From CAINDR01 sp964495615 (GTDB lineage Bacteria > Patescibacteriota > Patescibacteriia > Patescibacteriales > UBA12465), in the NCBI GenBank assembly GCA_964495615.1, contig CAZBVX010000015.1, forward strand, positions 1-14,900: a DNA stretch of 14,900 nt, written 5' to 3'. Shown piece after piece: positions 7,483 to 14,174 of the stretch. Each line of letters begins with the position of its first letter. The stretch's first letter is position 1. The position numbers and the translations under genes are program-made. Below the pieces are notes generated by a model that saw nothing but the letters and a program-made list of their open reading frames with translations, did no database searches and was not told the DNA's origin.

Positions 7483-8934
7483 TTAATTTTGGAATAAATT
7501 TTTTTGCGCTTGATTGTATTTGTCGATGTTAGAATTGTGAGCGCTTAAAAGGATTTGATAATCATCTATTTGGTTGTTATATTTTATAACTGCCGCGTTA
7601 TAGGTTGGCACGGAATTGTTATAATTTTGCCAATCACCAGCTGCTTGATAGTTATCAAGTTGAGATTTTAAATTATTCAAGTTTGTTTTGGCGCTATTGA
7701 TTTCGTTTTTTAAAATCATTAATTTCTGGATGCTTTTATCAATTTCACTTTTTAAATTTTTGATGTTTGACACTTTTTCTTTTGTAGCACTTATTCCCAA
7801 ATAAACTTTACCGGTGGTTTTTTGATAATATTCCACGCTACCAAAATTGGCCGTTTTAAAAACATCCTCAATAGCATTTTCTCCTTCAGCAATTCCTGAA
7901 TTTAAAGATTGAGGAATAATACCAATTGGAAAATAATTAGTGGTTTCAACATAGCAATAACCTGAACCATAAGTTGAATCAGCGATTGGACACTGAATAC
8001 CAATTGCGCTGTGATTGGCTTCTGGCAAATCAAAAAGAATTGCTCCGTAGCCTAATTTTCGCAACAAGAGAATAGCCAAGAAGCTTTTATCTGAGCAGAC
8101 GCCGGATTGTTTGTAGAGTGTTTCGTAGGGATAATTAACCACTATCTTATTCGCGGCAGCCTTGGCTTCGTCATAGGGGATGTATTGCACAAAAGCCAAA
8201 ACAAATTCTGCCAATTGGTCTTCCTGGAAACCTTCTTGCTCGGCGATTATTTTTAGATTGTTCAATAATTTATTGATGTAAGAGTCATTGCTTTTTTCCG
8301 AAATTAACATCGCATAATAATTATCTCGCGGACTAGCTGGTGGATTTTTTTCTGGATATGAATATACTTTTGCAGAATTAAGATATTGTTGGTACAAATC
8401 AACGCTTAGGTTTTCAGTGAGGGAATATTTTTTATTTTGATAAGTCCAGGAATAAGTGACAGTTTTTTGGTCGTTATTGATGGCTGGAGAAATTTTTACT
8501 GTTTCAGAAATTTTTATTTTTGCCAAATTAGTATTACTGACTCCCAAGCCGAATTTTTTTGCCAGATTAATAAAGTCACTTGCTTGTCGCAAGGCATATA
8601 GTTTTTTGTCTACCGGATTAAGATAATAGGCCTGTCCTTTGTCTTCAACTTTGATTAGAATTCGGCCAAGCAACCTGCTTGGTGCGGATTTTTGAATTGC
8701 CAAAAAATCTCGATTGGAAACTCCCAAGCCGAGCTTGATTAAATTGCGGAAACTTTCAGCGCTAGAATTAATTTCTTGGCGCTGATTATCAGTCGGTGAA
8801 ACATACCAGGCTTGTCCGCGGTCCTGTACTTGCAGTAATATTTTGCCGGATAGATTGCTGGCCGCTTGAACCTTGGCAACCGACAACAAAAAAAATAAAC
8901 CAGCGATAAAAAATATAAATTTGTATTTTCGCAT
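7483..8934 (-). CDS. Secreted protein: tandem surface repeats, transglutaminase-like domain, C-terminal coiled coil
   Basis: The 483-residue protein starts with a signal peptide (hydrophobic 6-20, probable cleavage after 'VQA' near residue 24). Two copies of a ~52-residue repeat follow at exactly 60-residue spacing (about 29-80 and 89-140). Each reads G[KR]IL..V.D.GQA[WY]Y..P and later 'LGLGVSN' or 'FGLGVSN'. I recall similar repeats in many exported Patescibacteria proteins, where wall attachment is a reasonable guess. Residues about 200-345 resemble a transglutaminase-like cysteine protease core. C280 is in 'SGVCSDKS', H308 in 'ANHSA', and E330 of 'YVETT' sits where Asp is usual. Residues 381-480 are rich in Lys, Asn, Ile and Leu and look like a coiled coil. 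The gene lies 3 nt after the ATPase gene and is co-transcribed with it. A peptidase or crosslinking role at the cell surface is inferred, not shown. Confidence 0.88.
   Translation of the reverse strand: MRKYKFIFFIAGLFFLLSVAKVQAASNLSGKILLQVQDRGQAWYVSPTDNQRQEINSSAESFRNLIKLGLGVSNRDFLAIQKSAPSRLLGRILIKVEDKGQAYYLNPVDKKLYALRQASDFINLAKKFGLGVSNTNLAKIKISETVKISPAINNDQKTVTYSWTYQNKKYSLTENLSVDLYQQYLNSAKVYSYPEKNPPASPRDNYYAMLISEKSNDSYINKLLNNLKIIAEQEGFQEDQLAEFVLAFVQYIPYDEAKAAANKIVVNYPYETLYKQSGVCSDKSFLAILLLRKLGYGAILFDLPEANHSAIGIQCPIADSTYGSGYCYVETTNYFPIGIIPQSLNSGIAEGENAIEDVFKTANFGSVEYYQKTTGKVYLGISATKEKVSNIKNLKSEIDKSIQKLMILKNEINSAKTNLNNLKSQLDNYQAAGDWQNYNNSVPTYNAAVIKYNNQIDDYQILLSAHNSNIDKYNQAQKNLFQN
7597..7795 (-). 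other. Coiled-coil segment of the secreted protein
   Basis: This region encodes residues about 380-446 of the secreted protein. Leu, Ile and Asn recur in heptad-like spacing ('IKNLKSEIDK', 'LMILKNEINS', 'NLKSQLDNYQ'). It suggests an elongated or oligomeric stalk after the enzymatic domain. Confidence 0.55.
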
Positions 8935-8937
8935 ATT

Positions 8938-11475
8938 TTAAATTGATGATTTTTTGAATAATTTATAAATTTCAAACCAAGAAATACTAAGAGCGGAAAT
9001 TAAAATTATTAAGGCGATGTCTAACAACCCCAAAGGAGCAAGCTTGAATAATCCATTAAAGAATGGCAAATACAAAACTCCTGCCAAGCATATTATCGCT
9101 CCGAACAAAACATAATAAAATATTCTGTTTGCCGAGCGTAAAATTTGAAAAATATTTTTTCTCCAAGAAAGATTGGTGGCGATTAAGAATAAATTGGAAA
9201 TTACCAGGGAAGCAAAAGCGAAAGAGCGTGCTTCGTTTTCGCTGCGTCCGGAAGCTACTATTTGATAGAACAAAAAGAAAATTCCCAAAAGAATAACCAA
9301 TCCTTGTAGCAAATTAATGGTTACCATACGAGTGTTAAATATTTTTTGCTTTATATTTCGTGGCGGTTTTTTCATGATGTTTTTGTCGGATTTTTCCGCC
9401 TCAAAAACTGTTGAACAAGCTGGGTCAATAATTAATTCCAAGAAAGCAACGTGAGCAGGGAAAAGGACGACTGGTAAGCCGAAAAACAAAGGAAGAACAG
9501 ACATGCCGGCGATTGGTACATGAACAGCTAGAATATAACCCATCGCTTTTTTGAGATTGCTATAAATTCTTCTGCCCAGAGCAACAGCGGAAACAATTGA
9601 GGAAAAATCGTCATTAAGCAAAATCAAAGAAGAGGCTTCACGGGCTACATCAGTGCCGCGTTCACCCATTGCCACGCCAATATGGGAAGATTTTAGGGCT
9701 GGCGCATCGTTAACGCCGTCGCCGGTCATCGCTACAATTTCACCATTAGCCTTGAGTGCATTAACAATAAAAAGTTTTTGTTCCGGCACTACTCTAGCAA
9801 AAACATTAACCTCTTTTATTTTTTCGCGCAGTTCTTCGTGATTAAGTCGATCCAAATCTTCTCCGGTCAGATATTTTTCTGGATTATTAATGCCAATTTT
9901 TTTCGCAATAAATTTTGCTGTTTCCGGATAGTCGCCAGTAATCATGATGACTCTAATTTTTGCTTGATAGGCTTGGCGAATTGCTTCTTTGATGCCGTGG
10001 CGGATTGGATCAATAAAACCAAGAAGACCAACAAACTTGAAAGCAAATTCATTTTGTTCACTTGGTAGCTGATCACCGACAAAGTTGGTTTCAGCAACAC
10101 CGAGAACACGCAAACCTTTTTTTGATAGTTCTTCAACTTTTTCTAAAATTTCTTTTTTTGTTTTTTGGTCGACACGACAAAGATCCAGGATTGCTTCCGG
10201 CGCCCCCTTTGCGGCGACTATTTTTTGGTCTTTTTCTTCATTTTGCCAAACATAAGAAAGAGCGAGAAGTTTTTTAGAAAGAGGATATTCTTTGATAATT
10301 TGGTAATTAAAATGTTTTTCTTCCAGGCCTGACAAATACAAGCTTCCCATTTTGCGCAATTCTTTATCAATTGGATCGTAGGCATCTTTTTGACTAGCTA
10401 AAATTCCATATTCCAAAAGCCTTTCAAACTTTTCTGATAATTTGGTGGAAGCAAAATCACTAACTTCATAAAAAGAATCTTCACAAAAAAGGGTGTTGAG
10501 TTCGGTTTTGTTGAGGGTGATGGTGCCGGTTTTATCTGTACACAAAACCGTGGCCGCACCCAAAGTTTCAATAGCGGCAGAATTTCTGGTTAGCACTTTT
10601 CTTTTGGAGATTCTCCAAGCCCCCAGAGTGAGAAATATTAATAAAATAACTGGAAATTCTTCCGGCAAAATTGCCATTCCCAAGGTGATTCCGGCTAAAA
10701 ATCCAGAAATCAAATCACCTTTAACGAAAAAATAAAATAAAACCACCAAGAGACAAAGAGAGATACTAACGACTGCTACAAAGCGCACAATTTTTTTTAC
10801 CTCTTTGTTCAAGAGTGTGTCTTCTTTTTTGATGTGGTCCAAGCTTTTGCCAATTTTGCCAATTTCGGTATGAGTGCCAGTAGAGGTGACTTGTGCGATT
10901 CCATGCCCACTAGTCACCAAGGTACCTGAGTAAAGGAAGGGAAGATCATCTCCTCCCGGTTTTTGATTTTTTAAGTTTCCATCCCAGGAAATTTTGCGAA
11001 CCGAAATTGCTTCACCGGTTAGCAGGGATTCGTCAGCAGATAAATTTTCGCCAGAAAGAATGCTTGCATCAGCTGGAACATAATCGCCTTCGCGGATAAT
11101 TATAATATCTCCTCTTACTAATTCCTTGCTATTAATAATCTTTTGTTCGCCATCTCTGATAACTAATGCCTTGGGAGCTGAAAGATTTTTGAGAGCTTCC
11201 AGGGTTTTTTCAGTTTTTCTTTCTTGATAATAAGTAATACCCACCACCAAGAAAACTGCAAAAAGAAGCATTAAAGCATCAACCATTTCACCTAAAAACA
11301 AATAAATTACACCAGCACTAAGCAATAGTAAAAATATTGGCTCAGTAATAATTTTGAACAGCATTGAAAGGCAATTTTTTTTCTTTTGTGAAGGAATTTC
11401 GTTTAAACCTTCTAAATCCAAAATTTGCTTTGCTTCTTTTTCTGATAAGCCTGAAAAATTATTTTTTGTTTCCAT
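8938..11475 (-). CDS. P-type cation-transporting ATPase (P2-like, PEEFP subgroup)
   Basis: This 845-residue ion pump is about the right length for the P2 (Ca2+/Na+/H+-type) branch. The N-terminal cation ATPase domain is at about 5-60. The actuator loop has 'LLTGEA' (151-156, TGES in classical pumps). Helix 4 contains 'PEEFP' (271-275), where Ca2+ pumps have PEGLP. The phosphorylated aspartate is D314 in 'CTDKTGTIT'. The nucleotide-binding domain has 'KGAPE' (423-427). The hinge 'TGDGVNDAP' begins at 584. The C-terminal membrane block has an acidic 'FLELIIDPACS' helix. The double acidic helix-4 motif marks a recurrent bacterial subgroup whose ion is not established, so Ca2+ is a guess. It is the first gene of an operon with its own promoter. 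Confidence 0.95.
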   Translation of the reverse strand: METKNNFSGLSEKEAKQILDLEGLNEIPSQKKKNCLSMLFKIITEPIFLLLLSAGVIYLFLGEMVDALMLLFAVFLVVGITYYQERKTEKTLEALKNLSAPKALVIRDGEQKIINSKELVRGDIIIIREGDYVPADASILSGENLSADESLLTGEAISVRKISWDGNLKNQKPGGDDLPFLYSGTLVTSGHGIAQVTSTGTHTEIGKIGKSLDHIKKEDTLLNKEVKKIVRFVAVVSISLCLLVVLFYFFVKGDLISGFLAGITLGMAILPEEFPVILLIFLTLGAWRISKRKVLTRNSAAIETLGAATVLCTDKTGTITLNKTELNTLFCEDSFYEVSDFASTKLSEKFERLLEYGILASQKDAYDPIDKELRKMGSLYLSGLEEKHFNYQIIKEYPLSKKLLALSYVWQNEEKDQKIVAAKGAPEAILDLCRVDQKTKKEILEKVEELSKKGLRVLGVAETNFVGDQLPSEQNEFAFKFVGLLGFIDPIRHGIKEAIRQAYQAKIRVIMITGDYPETAKFIAKKIGINNPEKYLTGEDLDRLNHEELREKIKEVNVFARVVPEQKLFIVNALKANGEIVAMTGDGVNDAPALKSSHIGVAMGERGTDVAREASSLILLNDDFSSIVSAVALGRRIYSNLKKAMGYILAVHVPIAGMSVLPLFFGLPVVLFPAHVAFLELIIDPACSTVFEAEKSDKNIMKKPPRNIKQKIFNTRMVTINLLQGLVILLGIFFLFYQIVASGRSENEARSFAFASLVISNLFLIATNLSWRKNIFQILRSANRIFYYVLFGAIICLAGVLYLPFFNGLFKLAPLGLLDIALIILISALSISWFEIYKLFKKSSI

Positions 11476-11498
11476 ATTTATTGTTAGTTATTGCTAAT

Positions 11499-11527
11499 AT
11501 TGTATCAATTTTTGGCAATTTTAACAA
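11499..11527 (-). promoter_or_regulatory. Promoter of the ATPase operon
   Basis: On the minus strand, TTGTTA (11522-11527) and TACAAT (11499-11504) are 17 nt apart, 24 nt before the ATPase ATG. The -10 context 'TTGATACAAT' is identical to that of the DUF2332-like gene promoter. Confidence 0.6.
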
Positions 11528-11542
11528 AATTGAGGATAATAT

Positions 11543-11570
11543 TGACATCTAATAAAAAATATGTTATAAT
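11543..11570 (+). promoter_or_regulatory. Near-perfect consensus promoter for the small membrane protein
   Basis: Consensus TTGACA (11543-11548) and TATAAT (11565-11570) are separated by 16 nt. A 'TG' one base upstream also makes an extended -10 element. This is the strongest-looking promoter in the window. It is predicted to start near 11577 and give a leader of about 40 nt. Confidence 0.88.
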
Positions 11571-11604
11571 TTAGGCAATAGTGATTTTTCGTAATTTAAC
11601 AAAA

Positions 11605-11612
11605 AAAGGGGG
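11605..11612 (+). promoter_or_regulatory. Ribosome binding site of the small membrane protein
   Basis: The purine run AAAGGGGG ends 4 nt before ATG 11617. It decides the start over GTG 11581. It is the only clear Shine-Dalgarno-like site before a gene in this window. Confidence 0.65.
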
Positions 11613-11616
11613 AAAA

Positions 11617-11838
11617 ATGGTTGAAAAATTAAAAAAAGCTTTTGTTCTTTTTGGAAGATTAAAATGGAAGGACAAAATTAGTATTGCTCTTGGGTTATTT
11701 GTTGGAGTGACATTATTTTTTATTTTGCCAGACAGAACAGGTGAGGACATTTTTATTTCTGTCTTCGTTTCAATGCTGGCGTGTGTGCTTACCATGGTTA
11801 TTTCAATGGCGATTTTTGATTTTTTTAAAAAAAATTAA
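11617..11838 (+). CDS. Small two-helix membrane protein of unknown function
   Basis: The 73-residue product has a basic amphipathic N-terminus (about 1-20), then two hydrophobic helices (about 21-37 and 45-67) joined by 'PDRTGEDIF'. It ends in a basic 'DFFKKN' tail. I recognise no family. I choose ATG 11617 over the in-frame GTG at 11581. A purine-rich AAAGGGGG ribosome binding site (about 11605-11612) lies 4 nt before the ATG, and the GTG is almost on the predicted transcription start. The gene stands alone between a consensus promoter and a strong terminator. It may be highly expressed. Confidence 0.8.
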   Translation: MVEKLKKAFVLFGRLKWKDKISIALGLFVGVTLFFILPDRTGEDIFISVFVSMLACVLTMVISMAIFDFFKKN

Positions 11839-11861
11839 AAAAACAAAAGAACAGAAAGGGC

Positions 11862-11907
11862 AAAAAAACAAAAGGACTAATCTCAGATTAGTCCTTTATT
11901 TTTTTAT
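11862..11907. terminator. Bidirectional intrinsic terminator
   Basis: The perfect inverted repeat AAAGGACTAATCT (11871-11883) and AGATTAGTCCTTT (11885-11897) gives a stem of about 11 bp with a tight loop. On the + side 'ATTTTTTTA' follows. On the - side an A-rich stretch (11862-11874) becomes the T-run. It separates the small membrane protein gene from the convergent SIMPL gene and should stop both transcripts. Confidence 0.92.
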
Positions 11908-11914
11908 TGCTAGT

Positions 11915-12634
11915 TTATTTTAAGCTGAAAATAGTTTTTACGGTAATCATCACTTCTTTTTCGATTCCAGAAGTGTCATAGGAGCCATAATCAGAAACTT
12001 CCACAGCACCCACCGGCATTACTTGAACAACTCCCATTGTGACAGATTTAACAGTATCAACTGTTTTGTTGCTGCTGGAAGAAATCATTTCTGCTCTTTG
12101 CTTGGCATCCTTGATTGCTTCTGGGAGTAGGGAAATTCTTAGTTCTGGTAATTTTGAATAATAATATTCTACTGGATTTGCTGAAAAAATAATTCCTTGA
12201 CTGGCCAATTGATCGCTATTTTTTGCCAATTCTTTTATTTTATTGACGTCATCGGATTTGATTTCAATGCTTTGAATCAAGTTGTATTCTCTTGGAGAAT
12301 TAGGATCAGATTTATAGATTTCGTTCATAAATACCGGAGAAATTTCAAAAGAATTTTGAAAACCCTGAGTAATTAAGAAATCACTGACAATTTTTTCGTC
12401 ATTTTTCATTTGCGTGTAACCATCTTTGAGATTGTCCCTAGCGGCGATTCGAGAAAAATTACCGGTCCAACGGGCAGAATCAGAGGTTACTTTTTGTTTG
12501 GCTGAACCAGAAACAGATATTACATTATCCAAGTTTTTAACAGCCAAAAAAGTTTTTGCTACTAATCCAGCGGAGATAATCAAGCTTAAGCCGACAATTA
12601 AACCAAAAAAGATAAGTTTGTTTGATTTTTCCAT
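11915..12634 (-). CDS. SIMPL (DUF541) domain protein, membrane-anchored
   Basis: The 239-residue protein has one N-terminal hydrophobic helix (about 8-32) acting as a signal anchor or uncleaved signal peptide. An exported SIMPL/DUF541 domain follows (about 38-239). Family features include the opening 'ISVSGSAKQKVTSDSARW' strand and the 'LLPEAIKDAKQRAEMI' helix, whose AxxxAxxxA-like pattern is conserved. The closing strand is 'EKEVMITVKTIFSL'. SIMPL proteins (for example YggE/BP26) form oligomeric rings in the cell envelope and have been tied to stress tolerance. Their exact role is unsettled. It lies 10 nt after mscL and is probably co-transcribed with it. Confidence 0.9.
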   Translation of the reverse strand: MEKSNKLIFFGLIVGLSLIISAGLVAKTFLAVKNLDNVISVSGSAKQKVTSDSARWTGNFSRIAARDNLKDGYTQMKNDEKIVSDFLITQGFQNSFEISPVFMNEIYKSDPNSPREYNLIQSIEIKSDDVNKIKELAKNSDQLASQGIIFSANPVEYYYSKLPELRISLLPEAIKDAKQRAEMISSSSNKTVDTVKSVTMGVVQVMPVGAVEVSDYGSYDTSGIEKEVMITVKTIFSLK

Positions 12635-12644
12635 ATTTTTTAAA

Positions 12645-13052
12645 TTATTTTTTTAAAGCATCTCTAATTTCAGTTAACAAAACCACTTCCGGGCTTGGCG
12701 CAGGGGCTGACTCTTCTGGTTTTGGTTCTTCCGCCTTTGCTTCGGTGTGGATAATTTTATTTTTAGTGTGAGCAATAATTTTAACTATTAAGAAAATAGA
12801 AAAAGCGATGATTAAGAAGTCAATAATTGCTTGAATAAAATTGCCGATATTGATTGAAGAAAAATCACTCAATTTTATTTTTAGGTTGCTAAAATTAATT
12901 CCACCCAGCAACAAGCCGATTGAGGGCATGATGACGTCGGCAACCAAGGAACTAACAATTTTCCCAAAAGCACCACCGATAACCACCGCGACTGCCAAAT
13001 CAACAATGTTTCCCTTGATGGCAAATTCTTTGAATTCTTTTAATAATTTCAT
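12645..13052 (-). CDS. mscL: Large-conductance mechanosensitive channel MscL
   Basis: MscL opens under membrane tension and releases solutes during osmotic downshock. The 135-residue protein has the family layout. The N-terminal amphipathic helix is 'LKEFKEFAIKGN', and TM1 'VDLAVAVVIGGAFGKIVSSLVADVIMP' lines the pore. A periplasmic loop (about 50-70) and TM2 (about 71-95) follow. A charged, Pro/Glu-rich linker precedes the C-terminal bundle helix 'VVLLTEIRDALKK'. The length matches E. coli MscL (136). It has its own good promoter, and SIMPL follows it in the same direction. Confidence 0.97.
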   Translation of the reverse strand: MKLLKEFKEFAIKGNIVDLAVAVVIGGAFGKIVSSLVADVIMPSIGLLLGGINFSNLKIKLSDFSSINIGNFIQAIIDFLIIAFSIFLIVKIIAHTKNKIIHTEAKAEEPKPEESAPAPSPEVVLLTEIRDALKK

Positions 13053-13088
13053 AAAAAATAAATTATTATTAAACTTTTAATCAATAAT

Positions 13089-13117
13089 ATTATCTGTTTT
13101 TTAGACCCCTTTGTCAA
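13089..13117 (-). promoter_or_regulatory. Promoter of mscL
   Basis: On the minus strand, consensus TTGACA (13112-13117) and GATAAT (13089-13094) are exactly 17 nt apart. Transcription would start near 13082, about 30 nt before the mscL ATG. The -35 box begins 2 nt after the stop codon of the exchanger gene. No terminator separates them, so read-through from the exchanger gene is also possible. Confidence 0.8.
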
Positions 13118-13119
13118 TT

Positions 13120-14046
13120 TTAACGATTAACAAAAAATTCCGTCAAAACAAAAATTATATAAAAAACGAAAAGCATTAGGGCCTCTTTTTTCTTGATGGC
13201 GTGATCAGATTTCATGAAATAAAAAAGCAGCAGCATTCCGGCGAACATAAAAAATCCAGTAAAGTAAATCAAGCGCGTATTAAAAGAAAATGGTTTGATT
13301 AATGCCATAATACCAACGATAATTGTGGCATCAGCAATTACTGTTCCCAAAATATCTCCCAGGGCTAAATCGTCGCAATTTTTTTTGGCGGCCTTGATAG
13401 AAAAAATTAATTCTGACAAAGTAGTGCCCAGCCCAACAATCAACATGCCAATCAAAATCGGATTAATGCTCAATCCCTGTGCCAAATAAACGCCATACTC
13501 AACAGTTAGATCTGAACCCAAAAGCAAGCCGCCGACACTTAAAATCAAAAATAAAATGTGCTTTACTTTAAATTTTTCTCGATTAATCTTGGCGGAGTGG
13601 ATATTTTTTCTCAAAACAAGATAATAAAAAACTAAACCAGTAGCGATCAACAAAATTCCTTCTGCGCGGGAATAGAAGCCATTCAGGCCGAAAACAATCG
13701 GCACCGCCATCGCACCAAAGTAAAATAATTTATTTTTAATAAAATGACTTTCTATTTTTAATTTTTTTCCAGAAAAAAAGATTACCAAGGAAATTACCAA
13801 GGTCATGTCAGCAATATTTGAACCGAACAAAGTTCCTAGCCCGAAAGAGGGAATACCATTAATAGCAGAAGTTATGGAAATAAAACCTTCCGGCAGAACC
13901 GAAACGATGGCAACAACCACAAAGCCGATTACGTATTTCGGCAAATTAAAAACCTCGGCCAAGCTGGCAGAGTATTTGATTGCATAATTTGCGCTTTTGA
14001 TTACCAAAAACAAAGAGGCAACCAAGATAATAAAAAACAGAAACAT
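13120..14046 (-). CDS. Na+/Ca2+ exchanger-family (CaCA) membrane protein
   Basis: This is a 308-residue, roughly ten-helix protein with the two inverted alpha repeats of the CaCA family (YrbG-like, 325 residues in E. coli). The alpha-1 repeat contains 'VLPEGFISI' (E53) and 'GSNIAD'. The alpha-2 repeat contains 'GTTLSELIFSI' (E212) and 'GTVIAD'. The acidic residues that bind the cation are kept. The usual 'GTSLPEL' and 'GSNIFN' wording is altered in both repeats, notably Asp for the final Asn, so ion specificity may differ. I choose ATG 14046, with a GGA 9 nt upstream, over the TTG at 14055. It is transcribed towards mscL and could share its transcript. Confidence 0.88.
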   Translation of the reverse strand: MFLFFIILVASLFLVIKSANYAIKYSASLAEVFNLPKYVIGFVVVAIVSVLPEGFISITSAINGIPSFGLGTLFGSNIADMTLVISLVIFFSGKKLKIESHFIKNKLFYFGAMAVPIVFGLNGFYSRAEGILLIATGLVFYYLVLRKNIHSAKINREKFKVKHILFLILSVGGLLLGSDLTVEYGVYLAQGLSINPILIGMLIVGLGTTLSELIFSIKAAKKNCDDLALGDILGTVIADATIIVGIMALIKPFSFNTRLIYFTGFFMFAGMLLLFYFMKSDHAIKKKEALMLFVFYIIFVLTEFFVNR

Positions 14047-14092
14047 AAGTTCCAAAACAAAAGATAAATATCTAAGAATTAATTATATTAAA

Positions 14093-14101
14093 ATTATAAC
14101 A
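14093..14101 (-). promoter_or_regulatory. Extended -10 promoter of the exchanger gene
   Basis: On the minus strand the sequence reads TGTTATAAT, a perfect -10 box with the extended TG element. It lies about 47 nt before the ATG. No good -35 box is seen, as is common for extended -10 promoters. A second TATAAT-like box lies 11 nt further downstream. Confidence 0.55.
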
Positions 14102-14133
14102 TATTTAAATTTTTAAAATAGGGAGATTTTTAT

Positions 14134-14166
14134 AAAAGAAAAAACGAGGCTTTAACCTCGCTTAAT
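14134..14166 (-). terminator. Terminator of the tRNA-Asn gene
   Basis: On the minus strand, CGAGG (14160-14156) and CCTCG (14149-14145) pair around a short AT-rich loop. The pairing is extended by a T-G pair inside and by G-T and A-T pairs outside. TTTTTT then CTTTT follow directly. It lies 15 nt after the tRNA 3' end. Confidence 0.82.
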
Positions 14167-14174
14167 CTATGTTG

